Of a DNA stretch of 64,000 bases, positions 9,455 to 22,179 are shown one piece after another. The position numbers were made by a program, and so were the translations under genes. This DNA is from Pomphorhynchus laevis (taxonomy: Eukaryota > Acanthocephala > Palaeacanthocephala > Echinorhynchida > Pomphorhynchidae). Position 1 is the stretch's first letter. Each line of letters opens with the position of its first letter. Location: positions 80,847-144,846 of the forward strand of contig WNNJ02001997.1 in NCBI GenBank assembly GCA_012934845.2, given 5' to 3'. The notes under the pieces are model-generated. The model saw only the letters and a program-made list of their open reading frames with translations, was not told the origin of the DNA and did not search any database.

Positions 9455-12400
9455 TTAAAGTTCCTTCTGAACGTCATCTTTCTTGTATTTAGTGAGCGGC
9501 TCTGTAGAATGCTCAACAAAGAATTTTATAAAGTCTTCTTTCGTGCGACCACCCTAAAAATCATTGAAAATTTTTTAATATTCAAATCTTACACTTTTTA
9601 AATAAAATAACCTTAAAAATGTGAAAATATAAAAATGTGATATTTATATTTGTAGATTCAGTTAGTCACTTAAATTAATTATACTTCATGTTATGAATAT
9701 TATTTAATTTTATGTTTATTAATATACTTTACTAAATATAAATTGATTTAAAATTTAATCTAAAAATTTAATATTAAAATATATTAATTTAATATTTTAC
9801 TTATAAACTTCACAATAACTTTATTAACTATAAATTTGTTATAATTTATAACTTTAACGAATTTTTATAACTAGTATTTAAGTATACAATAGTTAATTAT
9901 TTTTTATTAACGAATAGTTAAGTTTCTTTAACTAAAGAAAAAATATAAGTTACTGATTATTTTTAATCTCTCTTCACAGTAGCCTGTTAAGATGATGCTG
10001 CATGCTAGTGAGGCAATAAATTGTATTTGTAAATTAGGAATGTTCCTTAATTTCGTTAGTATATTAACTTGTATTATGTAAGTTATAAAAGTTAATATAA
10101 AATATAACTTAAATTATATTTCATTAAATATAAATCACCATACAGTTTTGTTATTTTTTAATTTTATTCCAAATAATTTGTGTTTTTGCGATGAGGTCAT
10201 CGACAATTGCATTTATTTTACAACTGAGCTGTTTAAACTAATGATTATTTCTACTACATGAGTAGAAACGATTGTTTTATCATGTCACGCCGGTAACAAT
10301 GTAGAATAATTACAACATGGATAAAACACTTACTATAATAACTTCGTTATCATGGATAAAAAATATTTTATTTATTAACAAATTATTACCACTTGAATCA
10401 ATAATTTGTTGAATTAAAATTTATTGTTAATAAATTTTAAAATTACATTTAAATATTAATTTAATTCAAAAAGCTACAAAATATTTATTTAAAGTATAAA
10501 TCTAAAAAATCTAATAAATTTATATATTTAAAGCTACAAAATCATAATTTAAAGTTAGTTTAAATATAAATTAACTTTTATTTTAAGTTACCTTTTACTT
10601 TTTTTATTTATTCGACGATATTATCTTCGCCGAAAAATTTATGCTTAAAGTATATCCATTTATTGAATTGGTTATATAATTTTGTAAATATTATAAATAA
10701 ATTTACTTTCAAATATTTATATTAAAAATAGTTCAGCGAACAATGTAAGCTATGCAACTTACATCGTATAAAATGGGTTCATTTTTCTTGTTTTTAGGAA
10801 TGAAATACATAGTTGGATAGCCACGAACTTCAAATTGACTCATCACTTCATTGTCAGCTGCATTCATCTTTGCGATAAGCAAGTTTGATTCATCGCTTAA
10901 TTCTTTAGCAACTTCAGATAAAATAGGAGCCAATTGTTTACAATGTCCACACCAGGGAGCATAGAATTCGATGAACACGTCCTTATCATTATCCATTACA
11001 ATTGACTTGAAGGTTTTCGCAACAACTACATGAACATCATCTTCAGTTGGATTTTCCGGAATGGGCTCAGATTTAACTGTCGGTTCGATCTTTCCGTCCA
11101 TTACGTCCTTGATAAATTCAACGATATTATCCGCGCTGAAAATGCATGTTTAAATATTAACTAAATTAAACTAAACTAAATTTTTAGTTGTTAAATTATA
11201 TATCAAGTATCTATTCTAGACACTTCATAGTGTAATATTAGACTACCATTTATTATATGGTTTACATGGTCTAAGTACATGTGACATTTGATTCCTGATG
11301 AACTTTATTCTTTATCCATCGTTCATTTTTTATTAGCCAATTAATAAAAATTGATTTTTATTTTAAATTTTATCGTTAAATATAAATTGTATAAAATCCT
11401 ATATTATTATTTATTATTTATCTTTATTTTTATTTATGTATCGTATAACATAAGTAGCCTTTGTTATCCAATCTGATTTGTTCTACTGACACTTTATTAT
11501 TTACATGTGGACTTTGTTTTCCCGATTACATAACCTCTGTCAGAAATACTGAAACTATGCATTCTTGATACAAAAATGTATAATGCATGCCATTATCCTC
11601 ACAGGTATTGTTCCTATTGTTATACAGCAGGACGCTACTAATCAGTCTGAGCGAGTATTATCAGTTGCTGACCCAGACATATACACAGACTTATATACAT
11701 TTCGTTGAAATGCTTTTATTAAATTTAAATATTAAATTAATATTAATTTATATTTAATTAATATTAATTATCTTTATTTTTATTTATATCTCGTATAAAA
11801 TACGTAGAATCAGTTATCTGATTTGCTTTCTGATAAACTGAAAGCCGTTGACGTATACTGCGAATACAAAGGGATGCATCACACTCTTTTGTGGTACTCC
11901 TACTTACAATTCTTAATAAAAATATGAGATTATTAGATTAAAATTATGAGAACTTGTAATTATTCTTCGTTGAAAGATATAAATGATTACAATATAGTTA
12001 TTATCTTTATTTTTGATAAAAATTCTTTATTATTGTATAAAATACTTAATAATTATTTATTTTGAATCTTTATTTTTATTTATATACCGTATAAAATACG
12101 CAGATTCAGTTATCTGATCTAATTTACTCATTACATGTAATTAATTTCATAAAAGAGATAAAAATTTTATTTTATTTTATCTCTTTTATAAAAGAAAATT
12201 AAATTACAAAATTTAAAATCTTAAAAATTTTAATTTTTTAAAATATTTTTAAAAAAGTCATTATATGTTTAGAATTTAAAATAAACAATTTTAAACAACC
12301 TGAATTGGCTTTCCATCTTATATTTTTGCTGATTACTTTGTTCGTACAGTACAACGTTAATTTTACTAGTATCCTCGGGATCAAAACCACCTTGTTTAAG

Positions 12401-15400
12401 TTCATGCATAAAATCATCAGTGTCTGATATAGCAAATTTAATTTGCTGGTTATTAGTAAAGCTTTGTGCTGCCTTTAATATACGATTTCGAACATACACC
12501 AAATCTATATCACATAAATAAAGTTAGTTTTAGACAAACAAAAAAATCTTTTTACTTTTCGATTTCTTGACAAGGTCAACATCGGTGTAAGCTATTAACA
12601 AATAAGATTCACTGAAATCGTTAATATTATCAGGTGTACGTACGCCGCATAAGCCATATCTAAAAGCACAGTTGAAAACGTCAAATACAAACACAGCAGA
12701 TGCCATCATCACTCATTATCTTAATTTCCTTATATCATTCAATATCATTTTGTGAATCATCTATTTTATTTAAAAACATTTTTCAACTAATTTTGATCTA
12801 AAGATTTAAATATTTTGATTGTTAAAACATATTTAGGATGATTTTATATGATTTCGGGATAGTAAGAAATTATTATAACAAATTCGCATAAAATCAATTT
12901 TAAGATTATTTAAAAATATTTAACAATTATAGAATTATTATCAATTCAAGATATTACCAATTCGATACGGTCTATTTAGATGTAACTGATAGTCTTTCAA
13001 ACATTGTTACTATCCAAATGAAATGTGGAATTTATGAAATTCCAAAACTTATTTATTTCGATTATGGAAGTTTACCAAAATGTATTATTCAAATGGATAA
13101 TTTTCGCTCAAGTGCCAAATAAGCTCACCTATTAGCGAGAATGAATTTAATAATTTCATCATTTGATTTGTAGGAACCAGAATATTCAATTTCAGATTGT
13201 TCGAGTTTCGGGCTTCGAAGAGCTGCAGCTGTGTAGAACACGATTTTGCTAAATATAACTTAACTGCTAGATCATATTCTTAAAAAAGGAAATAGATTTA
13301 TTAAAGCTAATTAAGATCAAATAGTAAAAATATAATTCAATTCTTATTTTTCTTTGACTTCCTGGAAAGAATAGAAAATTTAATTGAAATAAGATTTTTC
13401 TGCTTTTTTAAGGCATGTGCGATTTTGTGCTGCCTTTGGCGTTTATCAAATTTCAATCTACTTTCGCTGAATATCAGCCTCAATTCAATGTTTATTTCAA
13501 AAAGAACGATTCTCTTGATCACTCTTTAAAAAATTGTCTATTATATTTAGTGTAAAAGCCATATTTTCATTTGCTTGCTTGTTATCGAGAGGAACCTCAC
13601 AAAAGCATCGTAATCGTATTTAATATTATTTAATTTTATTATTATACTTTATCGCCAAGTAAACTATAATTGACATATCACTCCTTACGAAATATCTGGT
13701 GTCAGCAACTAAAATTGGAGTTTGTAAAGATTAACCATGTCGATAAGAATGAAAATAATTAATTAATATTAATTAATTTTAACAAAATTAAAAATAAATA
13801 GCGTTTTAATAATTTATTTAATAACATATTTAATATAATTTTATAATTAATTATTAGCGAATTAAAAATTGTTTATTTAATTATAAAACTGATTGTTTTC
13901 CTTATTGCCACAGAAGAAGGCTTGGCCTAAATTTGCATTTTTTAACTCACACACATTACATCAAATGTGTTTGCAGCGTTTGCTAATCTTTCAAACTAGT
14001 ATAACTTCATAATGTAATTCTCTAGCAGCGATAATTGTAATGGATTGCTTGTTATAGCAATCACAAATTTGTGAATCGCTTCTTCTACAAGTGCTAAGAA
14101 ATTCTGCAAGTGTTCGAATTACGAGTCATATCTCGTAATTCGAAGTATATTTTTATACTAAATAATGAATAATCATTAGTTAGTATAAAAGTAATTATAT
14201 AATGGGTTCTATATGAATGTAATATTCACTTGAATATTATTTAAAAACATATAAGAATAAATATTAGATAAGTTTGGCAAAAATTAAAATGCCTATATCT
14301 AACTAACAATGGATAGGCTGGTAATCATATTCCAGACAGAAATACAAATTTAAGTTTAAAAATTAAATCTTAAATTTTATTTTTAAATATATAATTTTTT
14401 TTATATTGAATTTAAAGTTTTTTACCCAATAAAGTAATATTTGTTGTTTATTTTCAAGTCATCTTTTAAGTATAATATCATCCTTTGAGTATATCGTGTT
14501 TACATCTTTAGTGTAAATATCAAGACTCATCCCGCAACTTTCAAAATCTTGAAAGTCGACTAACATTGTAGTTTAAGATTTACAATGGCTAGAGTGCATC
14601 AAGTTATTTGAATGAAGGGAATTTGATTTCTGCTGATACGGCGATTATCTTAAGTCGTTGTATTTTTCAAGTTGTATTTTTTAATCGCCATTTCAAAATT
14701 CAAGATTTGAAAATATTTTAAAATATAAATTAATGCAAACTTCCAGCTATTTAAAAATTAAAATGTTCATAAAAATGTAATCGAAAACACAAATAGCTTA
14801 CTTTTTGTAACCGGCTTTGGTCATAATGTCTTCGTTGGTAGTATACGCAAAGCGTACTCGATATTTGAGATCAGCCAAACCTTTAAGTTCGTCCAACCCA
14901 TTTACTTTATCATTTTCGAAGAATCCGAATACTATTCCGCTCAGCGTTTGCTTGTCTGATAGAAGTGCGTCGAATTCGCTGACGGTAAAGATTTCCAATG
15001 CAGCTGGCATAGCCATACTTTCGACAAACTCAATTATATTTCCTAAACAAACATATTATTTTATTGTTCGACTATAGAATTATTAAAATGTAAATGAACA
15101 TCTGTAGTCGATAGGAAATGAAACTGTTTACATTGGAAGTCACTGCAAATATTTACTATTAATGTTGCGAAACCCCATTTCCGACTACTGATTACAATAT
15201 AAAAAAATCGTCAAAATGACATATATCTTTCAATTTTTAAAACTCAAACCCATATTTTAAGAAAATGAAGTTAAAAACCACATAAACAAGATTTTATCAG
15301 ATAGATTTTATCATGCGTGTTTACATTTTAATATGCAAATAATATACTTAATATATTTATAATAATATATTATATGAATATATAATTTAATGTAATTTAT

Positions 15401-16895
15401 TAAATTTTATGTAGATATCGTGTCCTCCCGATATTTCGAATTTTTGATCTTTCAATAAAAATAATTTTTAACCCTATCAGAAAACATGACTAGAATTCTA
15501 TGAGTAAAAAAGTCTTCTGACACCCACGTATCAACTATTCTTGGTTACATATATCATAAGACTATTTGTACCTATGGTTAGGTACAAAATGGTTACAAAT
15601 ACTATAAGAAAACGCCTTAAAATTGGACTTGTTTTATACAATATAAAATATAGGTATAGCTTTCTTTATTTTATAAAGAAAGCTATACTTACATTTGGAC
15701 TTGATTTAAAATTTTTCTCTTTTTTATTTTTAAGGGCTAAAAAGGTAAATAATAAATTTAAAATATCGAAAATTCGAAATATCGGTACAGAATCATAATA
15801 TTTGTGACTAATAATATTAATATAACATAATATTAATAATATATTAACAATATATATAATATAATTTATATTGATAATATATTAATATTAATATACAATA
15901 TTATCAAATATTATCGATCTGTGCAATCAATGCGAACGATTGGAAAGGTAAGATTTTCGTTATAATTTATGTGCCAGGCGAATTTTTCAAATTCGATTAG
16001 AAAGTTTTTTTCAAAATGAAGAAAAATATTGTTTTCATATTCGGTTAGAAATGGGTTGTTATATGCACGAAATGCGTTAAAGGCATTATGAAACAGAAGT
16101 TAAATAAAATGAAGCGAATCGAATTAAACATTTAAATTACGACTAAAATTAGTGGTTTCTAAAACAAGAAAGATAACGCGAATCTAGAAATTCAATATAG
16201 AACTCGTCACGACAGGTATGGTCGTCACTTCTTTAGAAGTGATTACTCAATTCATCTAAAAGCGACTTGGAATAGCAACATATTTCAATAATCTCGTAAA
16301 TAGCGTCATTTTTGAAAATGTTTCTAAAGATATAATTTTTGAAGAAATTGAATACAATCAACCTCATTGCCTTAAAGCCGATATGATGATTATAGGTCCT
16401 AATTGAGAAAGATCATATTATATATTATTATATATTATTCATATTAAAATATTAAGGTTTTATTTTTTCATAAATTTGAAACTTAAATTAAAAAGTGAAA
16501 AAACTCACTTGTATTGCGACCGCCCCGGTATTCTTCAACATATTTGCCATTTCGAAAAAGCTTTAACGTCGGATATCCGGTGATTTCAAGTTTACTGCAC
16601 GTCTCCTTGCCTCCAGTACTAGTGCAATCTACTTTTGCCAATGTACCTGCTGCAAGAGCGTCGCTCGCTTCCTCGAACTTTGGAGCCAAATTTTTACAGT
16701 GTCCACACCTTAAAGATAGCATAGACTAGCAAGGAATATAGCCACTCTTTTATATTACCATGGCGCATAGAACTTGACTAACACAACGCCTAGTTCATTT
16801 ATCTTCCCTTCGAAGTTGTCGGACAGATCAAGAACTTTGTGAGCTTGTAAGTTGCCAACAAACAACACAGCAAGAACGGCCAACTGGAATAGCAT
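9455..16895 (-). CDS. PDIA3: Protein disulfide isomerase A3 (ERp57/ERp60-like), complete, 8 exons
   Basis: This ER thiol-disulfide oxidoreductase helps fold glycoproteins. Eight exons join in phase with GT-AG introns: 16895-16759, 16708-16509, 15042-14802, 13248-13129, 12659-12556, 12504-12300, 11135-10763 and 9553-9455. They total 1479 nt, or 492 residues, close to the usual ~490-505. The start MLFQLAVLAVL with LFVGNLQA is a signal peptide (residues 1-18). Domain a holds FYAPWCGHCKNLAP (CGHC at 47-50). Domains b and b' follow, with YGLCGVRTPDN in b'. Domain a' holds FYAPWCGHCKQLAP (CGHC at 397-400) and the cis-proline context VRGYPTMYF. The tail ends DDVQKEL, a KDEL-like retrieval signal similar in place to QEDL of ERp57. 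SEPIPE before domain a' is a hallmark of this subfamily. Two introns are only about 50 bp (after exons 1 and 5). The large introns carry AT-rich repeats. The family and exon structure are firm. Confidence 0.96.
11230..12140. repeat. Copies of an AT-rich dispersed repeat family inside PDIA3 introns
   Basis: Segments around 11330-11480, 11730-11830 and 12060-12130 share text such as TCTTTATTTTTATTTAT, CGTATAAAATACGTAGA and TTATCTGATTTG. The same phrases recur near 55180-55270 and, inverted, near 17750-17830. They look like a small non-autonomous DNA element (MITE-like). Ends and target duplications are not resolved. Confidence 0.5.
15654..15689. repeat. Short palindrome in PDIA3 intron 2
   Basis: TATAGCTTTCTTTAT is followed almost immediately by its reverse complement, giving a hairpin with a stem of about 15 bp and almost no loop. 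It has no evident function. Confidence 0.6.
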
Positions 16896-17744
16896 CTATA
16901 AAAATGTCATTGTTAGGTTTTAATTTGATGTTTTTATTATTTAAAATTAAAACGCATATCAATAAGGAATGTGTGAAGATATGTATGGATACTCCGGCAT
17001 ATTTCAAATACTCTCTCATACGACGGTAGAAACTAAAAAAAACATTAGACTTGTAGAATAAACTATACACCTATATTCAAGTCCTTTTTATATTTTATAG
17101 CAACGATATAAATGATGAAGTCAGAAAATAATCATCAAATCTGAAAGAACACTGGCAAATAACTTAAATATTAGCATTTGATATGAAACAAAGTCACTTC
17201 ACTGAAATTATATACTTTATATTATATAACCACATAAACGAAAATTGCAAAACTAAACGATCTTTTGATGGCAATACTAAATTTAAAAATAAACATTTTA
17301 TTTTTATAATATTTTCTGGGTAATTTCGTTTTTGTAAATAATAACTAAAACATATAATTTGCTAGAATATAAAAATCATACATCACATATATAGCGTGTC
17401 AATTATATATCTTACATAACTGTAGTTTTGAATAATTCTGCAAATTACCGTAACTTTGGTTGATTTTGCAAATACGATGCATCTAGCAATCCATTCAACT
17501 TTCAACAAATTTACTAAAATTAATATTAGTTATGTAATTTAGAGAAAAGGCTGCATTTTTTATACGATTTTATTTTTTAATAGTAAAATTTTATTAATAC
17601 CTTAGAACTAATTAATTCTGTTAAGTAGTAAGCGAAATTATTAACAAATCATAAGGCATTTTCATTTACAATTACGCATTTGAATACTTTTTAAAGTTGG
17701 ACATAGATAAATCACATAATACAATATAATATTAAATAAATCAG

Positions 17745-18560
17745 ATCAGATAACTGAGTCCACTTATTTTATATTAAATATAAATAAAGATAAATAATAA
17801 TATAAGATTTTATACAATTTAAATCAAGTTAAAATAAAAAATTAAAATTTAAAATAAAATTCAATTTTTATGAATTGACTATTAAATAACAGACAATGTA
17901 TCAGAATAAGGTCTATTGGTCAACAGAAGGAACTGCTATGTTATCATGTTTCGAGCCATATTCGAATTGACTAATAAATAACAGACGATGTATCAGAATA
18001 AGGTTTAATGGTCATCAGAGGAACTGCTATGTTATCATGTTTCGACCCATATTCATCGACATAGCATAGTAGCTGGGCCAAATATATGCTAAATACGTAT
18101 TTCTCTGATTTGATTATTAAATATCTTATTCTAATCTTATTACAAATTATATCATCTATTAGCCATCCATAAACATTTTCCGCTTAATAGTTTAAATTTA
18201 TTTTTAATAATATTTTGTTGATTTGTATATTTTTATGAATTGACTTATAAATAACCGACAATGTATAAGAATAAGGACTAAGTGTCATTAGGAGGAACTG
18301 CTATGCTATCAGGTTTCGGCCCCTAACTCCTCTACCCAACATAGCAGCGGGGCCAAATACATGCTAATGATGTATTTCCTCTGATAAAACTATCTAGTAT
18401 CTTATTCTAATACAAATTATATTATCTATTAGCCATCCATAAACATTTTCCGCTTAATAGTTTAAATTTATTTTTAATAATGTTTTGTTGATTTATATAT
18501 TGTGAATTTAATATTTTAAAAATATTTTGTTGATTCATTACTTTTCCGTTATAAGAAATA
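17745..18560. repeat. MITE-like repeat cluster (three partial copies)
   Basis: Units beginning near 17872, 17967 and 18235 share TATCAGAATAAGG, GGAACTGCTATGTTATC and, in longer copies, CATAGCAGC plus the block ATTAGCCATCCATAAACATT. The last block appears at both 18160-18215 and 18425-18480. Each longer unit carries complementary GCTATG and CATAGC segments that could pair. The inverted form of the family is at 54850-55380. No transposase is present, so these are non-autonomous. Confidence 0.65.
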
Positions 18561-19810
18561 TAAATAAAATTTATTAGGCTTGAAAATTAGCAAAAAATAA
18601 TGTTGTCGTATCAATAATACATAGTTTCACTAATACTGATTAGTATTATTGTATCAATAAAATTAATATTAATTTATATGATAATTTATTAATATTAATA
18701 TTAATTTTATTATTAATAAAACTATGATCATTTCACTAATTAGTGAAATGATAACGGTATAAAATATTTTAATAAATAAATAATATTATTGTAGTATTAT
18801 AATATTATGTATTATAATATTATTGTAGTCTTCAATGCTGACGACGATATTCAATTGAATAACGGTATTGTATTTCTTCAAAATCATTTAAATAATTTAA
18901 TAGATGCATATTTTAAACTAGGTTACTATAAAAATAACATCAAACAGAAAATAGTAAAATATATAAATCAACACAATAATATAAAGAATAAATTTAAACT
19001 CTTAAGTGGCAAATTTTTATGGATGGATAATAAATAATATACTTTGTTTTATAATACAATTATATTATATATACTTATATATTTAATATTACATAAAAAT
19101 AGTAAAATATATAAATCAACAAAATATTATTAAAAATAAATTTAAAATCTTAAGCGGTAAATTTATATAGATGGGAAATGAATAATATAATTGACGTTAG
19201 AATAAGTTAGAATAAGTTAGAACAATATAGCCTGAGTTAGACAACTTGAAGACTATTTTAATGGCGCAATTGAAGTTAATTTGAGATGTGAATACAGATA
19301 TCATACTTTTGGATTAGTTACTTAATTTCATGGCAGTCATAATCCTATACTTCAATTTTCACATCGGGCAGTATGATGGTTTAACGATATTTACCAATAT
19401 GTTTTGAATCTTGGGATAAATCGTCGTTCAGACGTTTGTCCAATTCCTGGATTGCAGAAGATGCTCAATTGAACCTACGCGATCAATATCCTTTCACTTG
19501 ACTTCTTTACTTTTTTGATTTCTTTCATTCTGTTGATAAATTTTATAAACGGACAAAACAGCCTTCATGTCTACAGTTTTGTAAAACAATAACAATAACA
19601 ATGAAAAGGTAAGCGCTTAAACGGGAAAATGGTCTAACTTAAAAATTATCAAATTATACGATCAAAGCATTATGGTGGTGCATTTCTGATCTCTTTGCAT
19701 ATGAGTATCTCACCCAAAAAAGGTGAGTTTTAATCAGCCTATTAAAATGGTTATTTTATGGGGTGAGTTGTTAAGTTACAAATATTAAAAAATATCGAGC
19801 TCTTCAATAT
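18561..19810. other. AT-rich spacer with repeat remnants
   Basis: 18960-19030 and 19100-19180 repeat part of the block seen at 18170-18240 (ATATAAATCAACA and GGCAAATTTTTATGGATGG-like text), so they are more pieces of the MITE family. From 19200 to 19810 I recognise nothing. Confidence 0.4.
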
Positions 19811-19842
19811 TATGATTTTCCGCTCGATCACTCCGTCTTTCC

Positions 19843-21675
19843 GTGATTCCTATCTTGCTCTTCGCCGGTCTCATCTCAACCTACTACGTACCAAATGCAA
19901 CTCCTTCTGGTAGCATAAAATCATCACTTCATTCAACTCTAAGACACTGGCATACTTTTAACTCAATCCTGGCTCGTTCCTCTACGCCGTGCAACATCAA
20001 TGCTAATGATTATTCGTCATTTCTCCAGACTAAAGTATCCACGCTGCTCTCTCACACCCCGGTCTCCATCCTATCCCGCTCTGCCCAGCCTAGCCTCATC
20101 CTTCCGGAACTCTTTCATCTTCTCCCTGTCTCACCTACAGAAATATCATCTGTCCTCATGTCCTTGCCCAACAAAACCTCACCCGCCGATCCCCTGCCTA
20201 CCCACATATTAAAATCTATATGCTCATCGATATCCCCATTTCTCACAACCTTGTTTAACTCGTCCATCCGCAGTCGTATCTTCCATTCACACTGGAAATC
20301 CGCAATCGTTCGTCCCCTCCTTAAGAAACAATCGCTCGACCCCTCCCTTCCTTCTAGCTATCGCCCTATTTCACTACTCCCTACTCTTTCTAAGCTCTTA
20401 GAACGCCTCATCTTAATACAAATCAACGCTTATCTCTCCTCATCCAATCTATACCCTCCTTTCCAATCCGCTTTCCGCTCTAATCACTCGACAGAAATCG
20501 CATGCATAAAAGTGTACAACGACTTACTCATTTCTCGAGACAAGGCTCTATATAGTGTTCTCATCTCCCTCGACCTCTCCTCCGCATTCGACATTGTCGA
20601 CCACTCCGTCCTCCTTTCTCGCCTTCGTTATGATTACGGCTTTTCTTCCTCCTCCGTAGCATGGTTCGCCTCATATCTATCCGACCGTTCCTTTCGCGTC
20701 TGTTCTAATTCATCATCCTCCCCTCCCATCCCTATTTTTTGCGGGGTCCCACAAGGTTCAGTCCTAGGTCCCCTGCTTTTCTCTCTTCTGCTTGGCGATC
20801 TATCTCCGTTTATCAAACCTTACTCCTTTAAGGTCATGCAATACGCCGATGACATTCTAATCTATGATCATGCACCCGCACATCGCATACACGATATCGG
20901 CATTTCTGCCTCCAACTGTCTTTCTTCTATCTACAAACGTCTCTCCAATCTCCATCTCGTTCTAAACCCCGAAAAGTCCAAAATAATGTGGATCCTCCCC
21001 CGTAAACCAAACATATCTCCTCCCACTGTATATTTTGCCTCATCGATCATCCCCATAGTCCACAATCTCACTTTCTTAGGCTTCCATTTCGATGATCACC
21101 TTTCCCTTAAACCCTTCGTCCGTGACAAGGTCCGCTCATCTAACTTAATTCTCCGTGACATCCGCCGTATCCGCCCCCTTATCGACTTCCGTTCTTGTAT
21201 GTCTCTTCTTTCATCGCTTCTTTTCCCTAAAATCGATTACTGCCTTAGCCTTTTCGCCAATTCTCCAAAATCCATCATCCTACCCCTACAACGAATAATC
21301 AACACCGCCGTTCGAGTGCTCTTTCGTCTCCGTCGCTTCGACCACACATCCACATATTTTGCCCAACTCTCCTGGCCCACCATCCACATCCGCATCAAAC
21401 TCCGCCTTCTTCTCGTTACTTTTCGTCTCATCGCTGTCGGCTCCCCATCGTTCATCAACCTTCCTTTCTTAGACGATACTCGCCCCACCTCGCTATCGCT
21501 TCGTTCCTGTCATACCCTCTTACTCCACGTTCCTAATTACTCCAACAACTACGGTCTCCGATCCTTCCTCGTCGCCGCCTCACTCGCCTGGAATCAACTC
21601 CCTCTCGACGTCCGCCGCGCTCCCTCCTTTATCACATTCAAACACCTCCTCCGTTCACACCTTCTCGACACCTGA
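19843..21675 (+). CDS. LINE-A ORF2 fragment: intact reverse transcriptase domain
   Basis: The 610-residue open frame encodes the RT of a non-LTR retrotransposon, which copies its own RNA at a nicked target site. Visible motifs in order are RPISLLPTLSKLLERLI (motif region 1-2), SLDLSSAFDIVDHSVLL (catalytic Asp of motif A), GVPQGSVLGPLLFSLLL (motif B) and MQYADDILIYDH (motif C, around nt 20839). The thumb and a C-terminal region with RRFDHTSTYFAQLSWP follow. The endonuclease and ORF1 are absent through 5' truncation. The first residues up to about GSIKSSLH (nt 19920) are in a different frame from the homologous linker of copy A2 and LINE-B, so the true frame starts inside this ORF. Because the element is truncated it should not move by itself, though the RT domain looks undamaged. 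Confidence 0.85.
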   Translation: MIPILLFAGLISTYYVPNATPSGSIKSSLHSTLRHWHTFNSILARSSTPCNINANDYSSFLQTKVSTLLSHTPVSILSRSAQPSLILPELFHLLPVSPTEISSVLMSLPNKTSPADPLPTHILKSICSSISPFLTTLFNSSIRSRIFHSHWKSAIVRPLLKKQSLDPSLPSSYRPISLLPTLSKLLERLILIQINAYLSSSNLYPPFQSAFRSNHSTEIACIKVYNDLLISRDKALYSVLISLDLSSAFDIVDHSVLLSRLRYDYGFSSSSVAWFASYLSDRSFRVCSNSSSSPPIPIFCGVPQGSVLGPLLFSLLLGDLSPFIKPYSFKVMQYADDILIYDHAPAHRIHDIGISASNCLSSIYKRLSNLHLVLNPEKSKIMWILPRKPNISPPTVYFASSIIPIVHNLTFLGFHFDDHLSLKPFVRDKVRSSNLILRDIRRIRPLIDFRSCMSLLSSLLFPKIDYCLSLFANSPKSIILPLQRIINTAVRVLFRLRRFDHTSTYFAQLSWPTIHIRIKLRLLLVTFRLIAVGSPSFINLPFLDDTRPTSLSLRSCHTLLLHVPNYSNNYGLRSFLVAASLAWNQLPLDVRRAPSFITFKHLLRSHLLDT

Positions 21676-21706
21676 TTCACAGTCTTGTTTTGTTGTGGTC
21701 ATGTAA

Positions 21707-21722
21707 GCGTGCGCTGGCACGC
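21707..21722 (+). other. 3'-terminal hairpin of LINE-A
   Basis: GCGTGC, the loop GCTG and GCACGC form a 6-bp stem 30-40 nt before the element end. The same position in A2 (26216-26231), the 5.8-kb fragment and B1 (37066-37082) forms an equivalent stem. In L2/CR1-type elements such a 3' stem-loop is the template recognition site of the RT. Confidence 0.75.
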
Positions 21723-22179
21723 ATTTGCCACGTTAAAATAAATCCTTTTTTATAAAAGAAAAAAGGATTTATAATATTAATAAATATATTAATAAATTAA
21801 TTAATATATTTATTAATATTTACTGAAATTATTATTAATAAACAAAAATGTGAGTCAAAGAATCTCAAGTTTTTCAAAAAATCAACATGAAATATAAAAC
21901 CTAAAATAAAAAATTAAATATCATGGATTATTTAAATCTCTTTCAAAGTAATGATTATAACGAAAGCAATGCTACAAGAGTTGATCGTTGAATCTGAAGT
22001 TGATTCCGTATTGATACATCATACAAAACTCTTATTTCAAATGATCGTACTAAGTATATCCGCGTAGTGAGGGTTGATCACGCTATTTGTTGATCACGTT
22101 ATTAAGAGAAGTTATAATTGTTCAGCCTGATTACAATAATATATACAATCAATTCAGATCAATTCGGATCAATATACGA

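Larger units (their letters stand above)
19815..21760 (+). mobile_element. LINE-A copy A1 (5'-truncated non-LTR retrotransposon)
   Basis: This is a CR1/L2-like element of the Jockey superfamily, judging from FDIVDH, GVPQGSVLGPLLF and the 3' hairpin. It starts abruptly at about 19815 in the linker between endonuclease and RT, and ends with the hairpin at 21707-21722 followed by TTAAAATAAATCC and a T run. The RT region has high GC and codon use unlike the AT-rich flanks, and no internal stop, which suggests a fairly recent insertion. Confidence 0.9.

Noticed and set aside
15541-15798. 85-residue + strand frame opposite PDIA3
   Set aside because: It lies in a PDIA3 intron, has AT-rich composition and includes a palindrome; no homology is recognised.
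20634-21488. Antisense frames within LINE-A1 and the matching frames in A2, B1 and B2
   Set aside because: They are mirror frames of GC-rich RT coding sequence, rich in Arg/Glu, with no recognisable domain.
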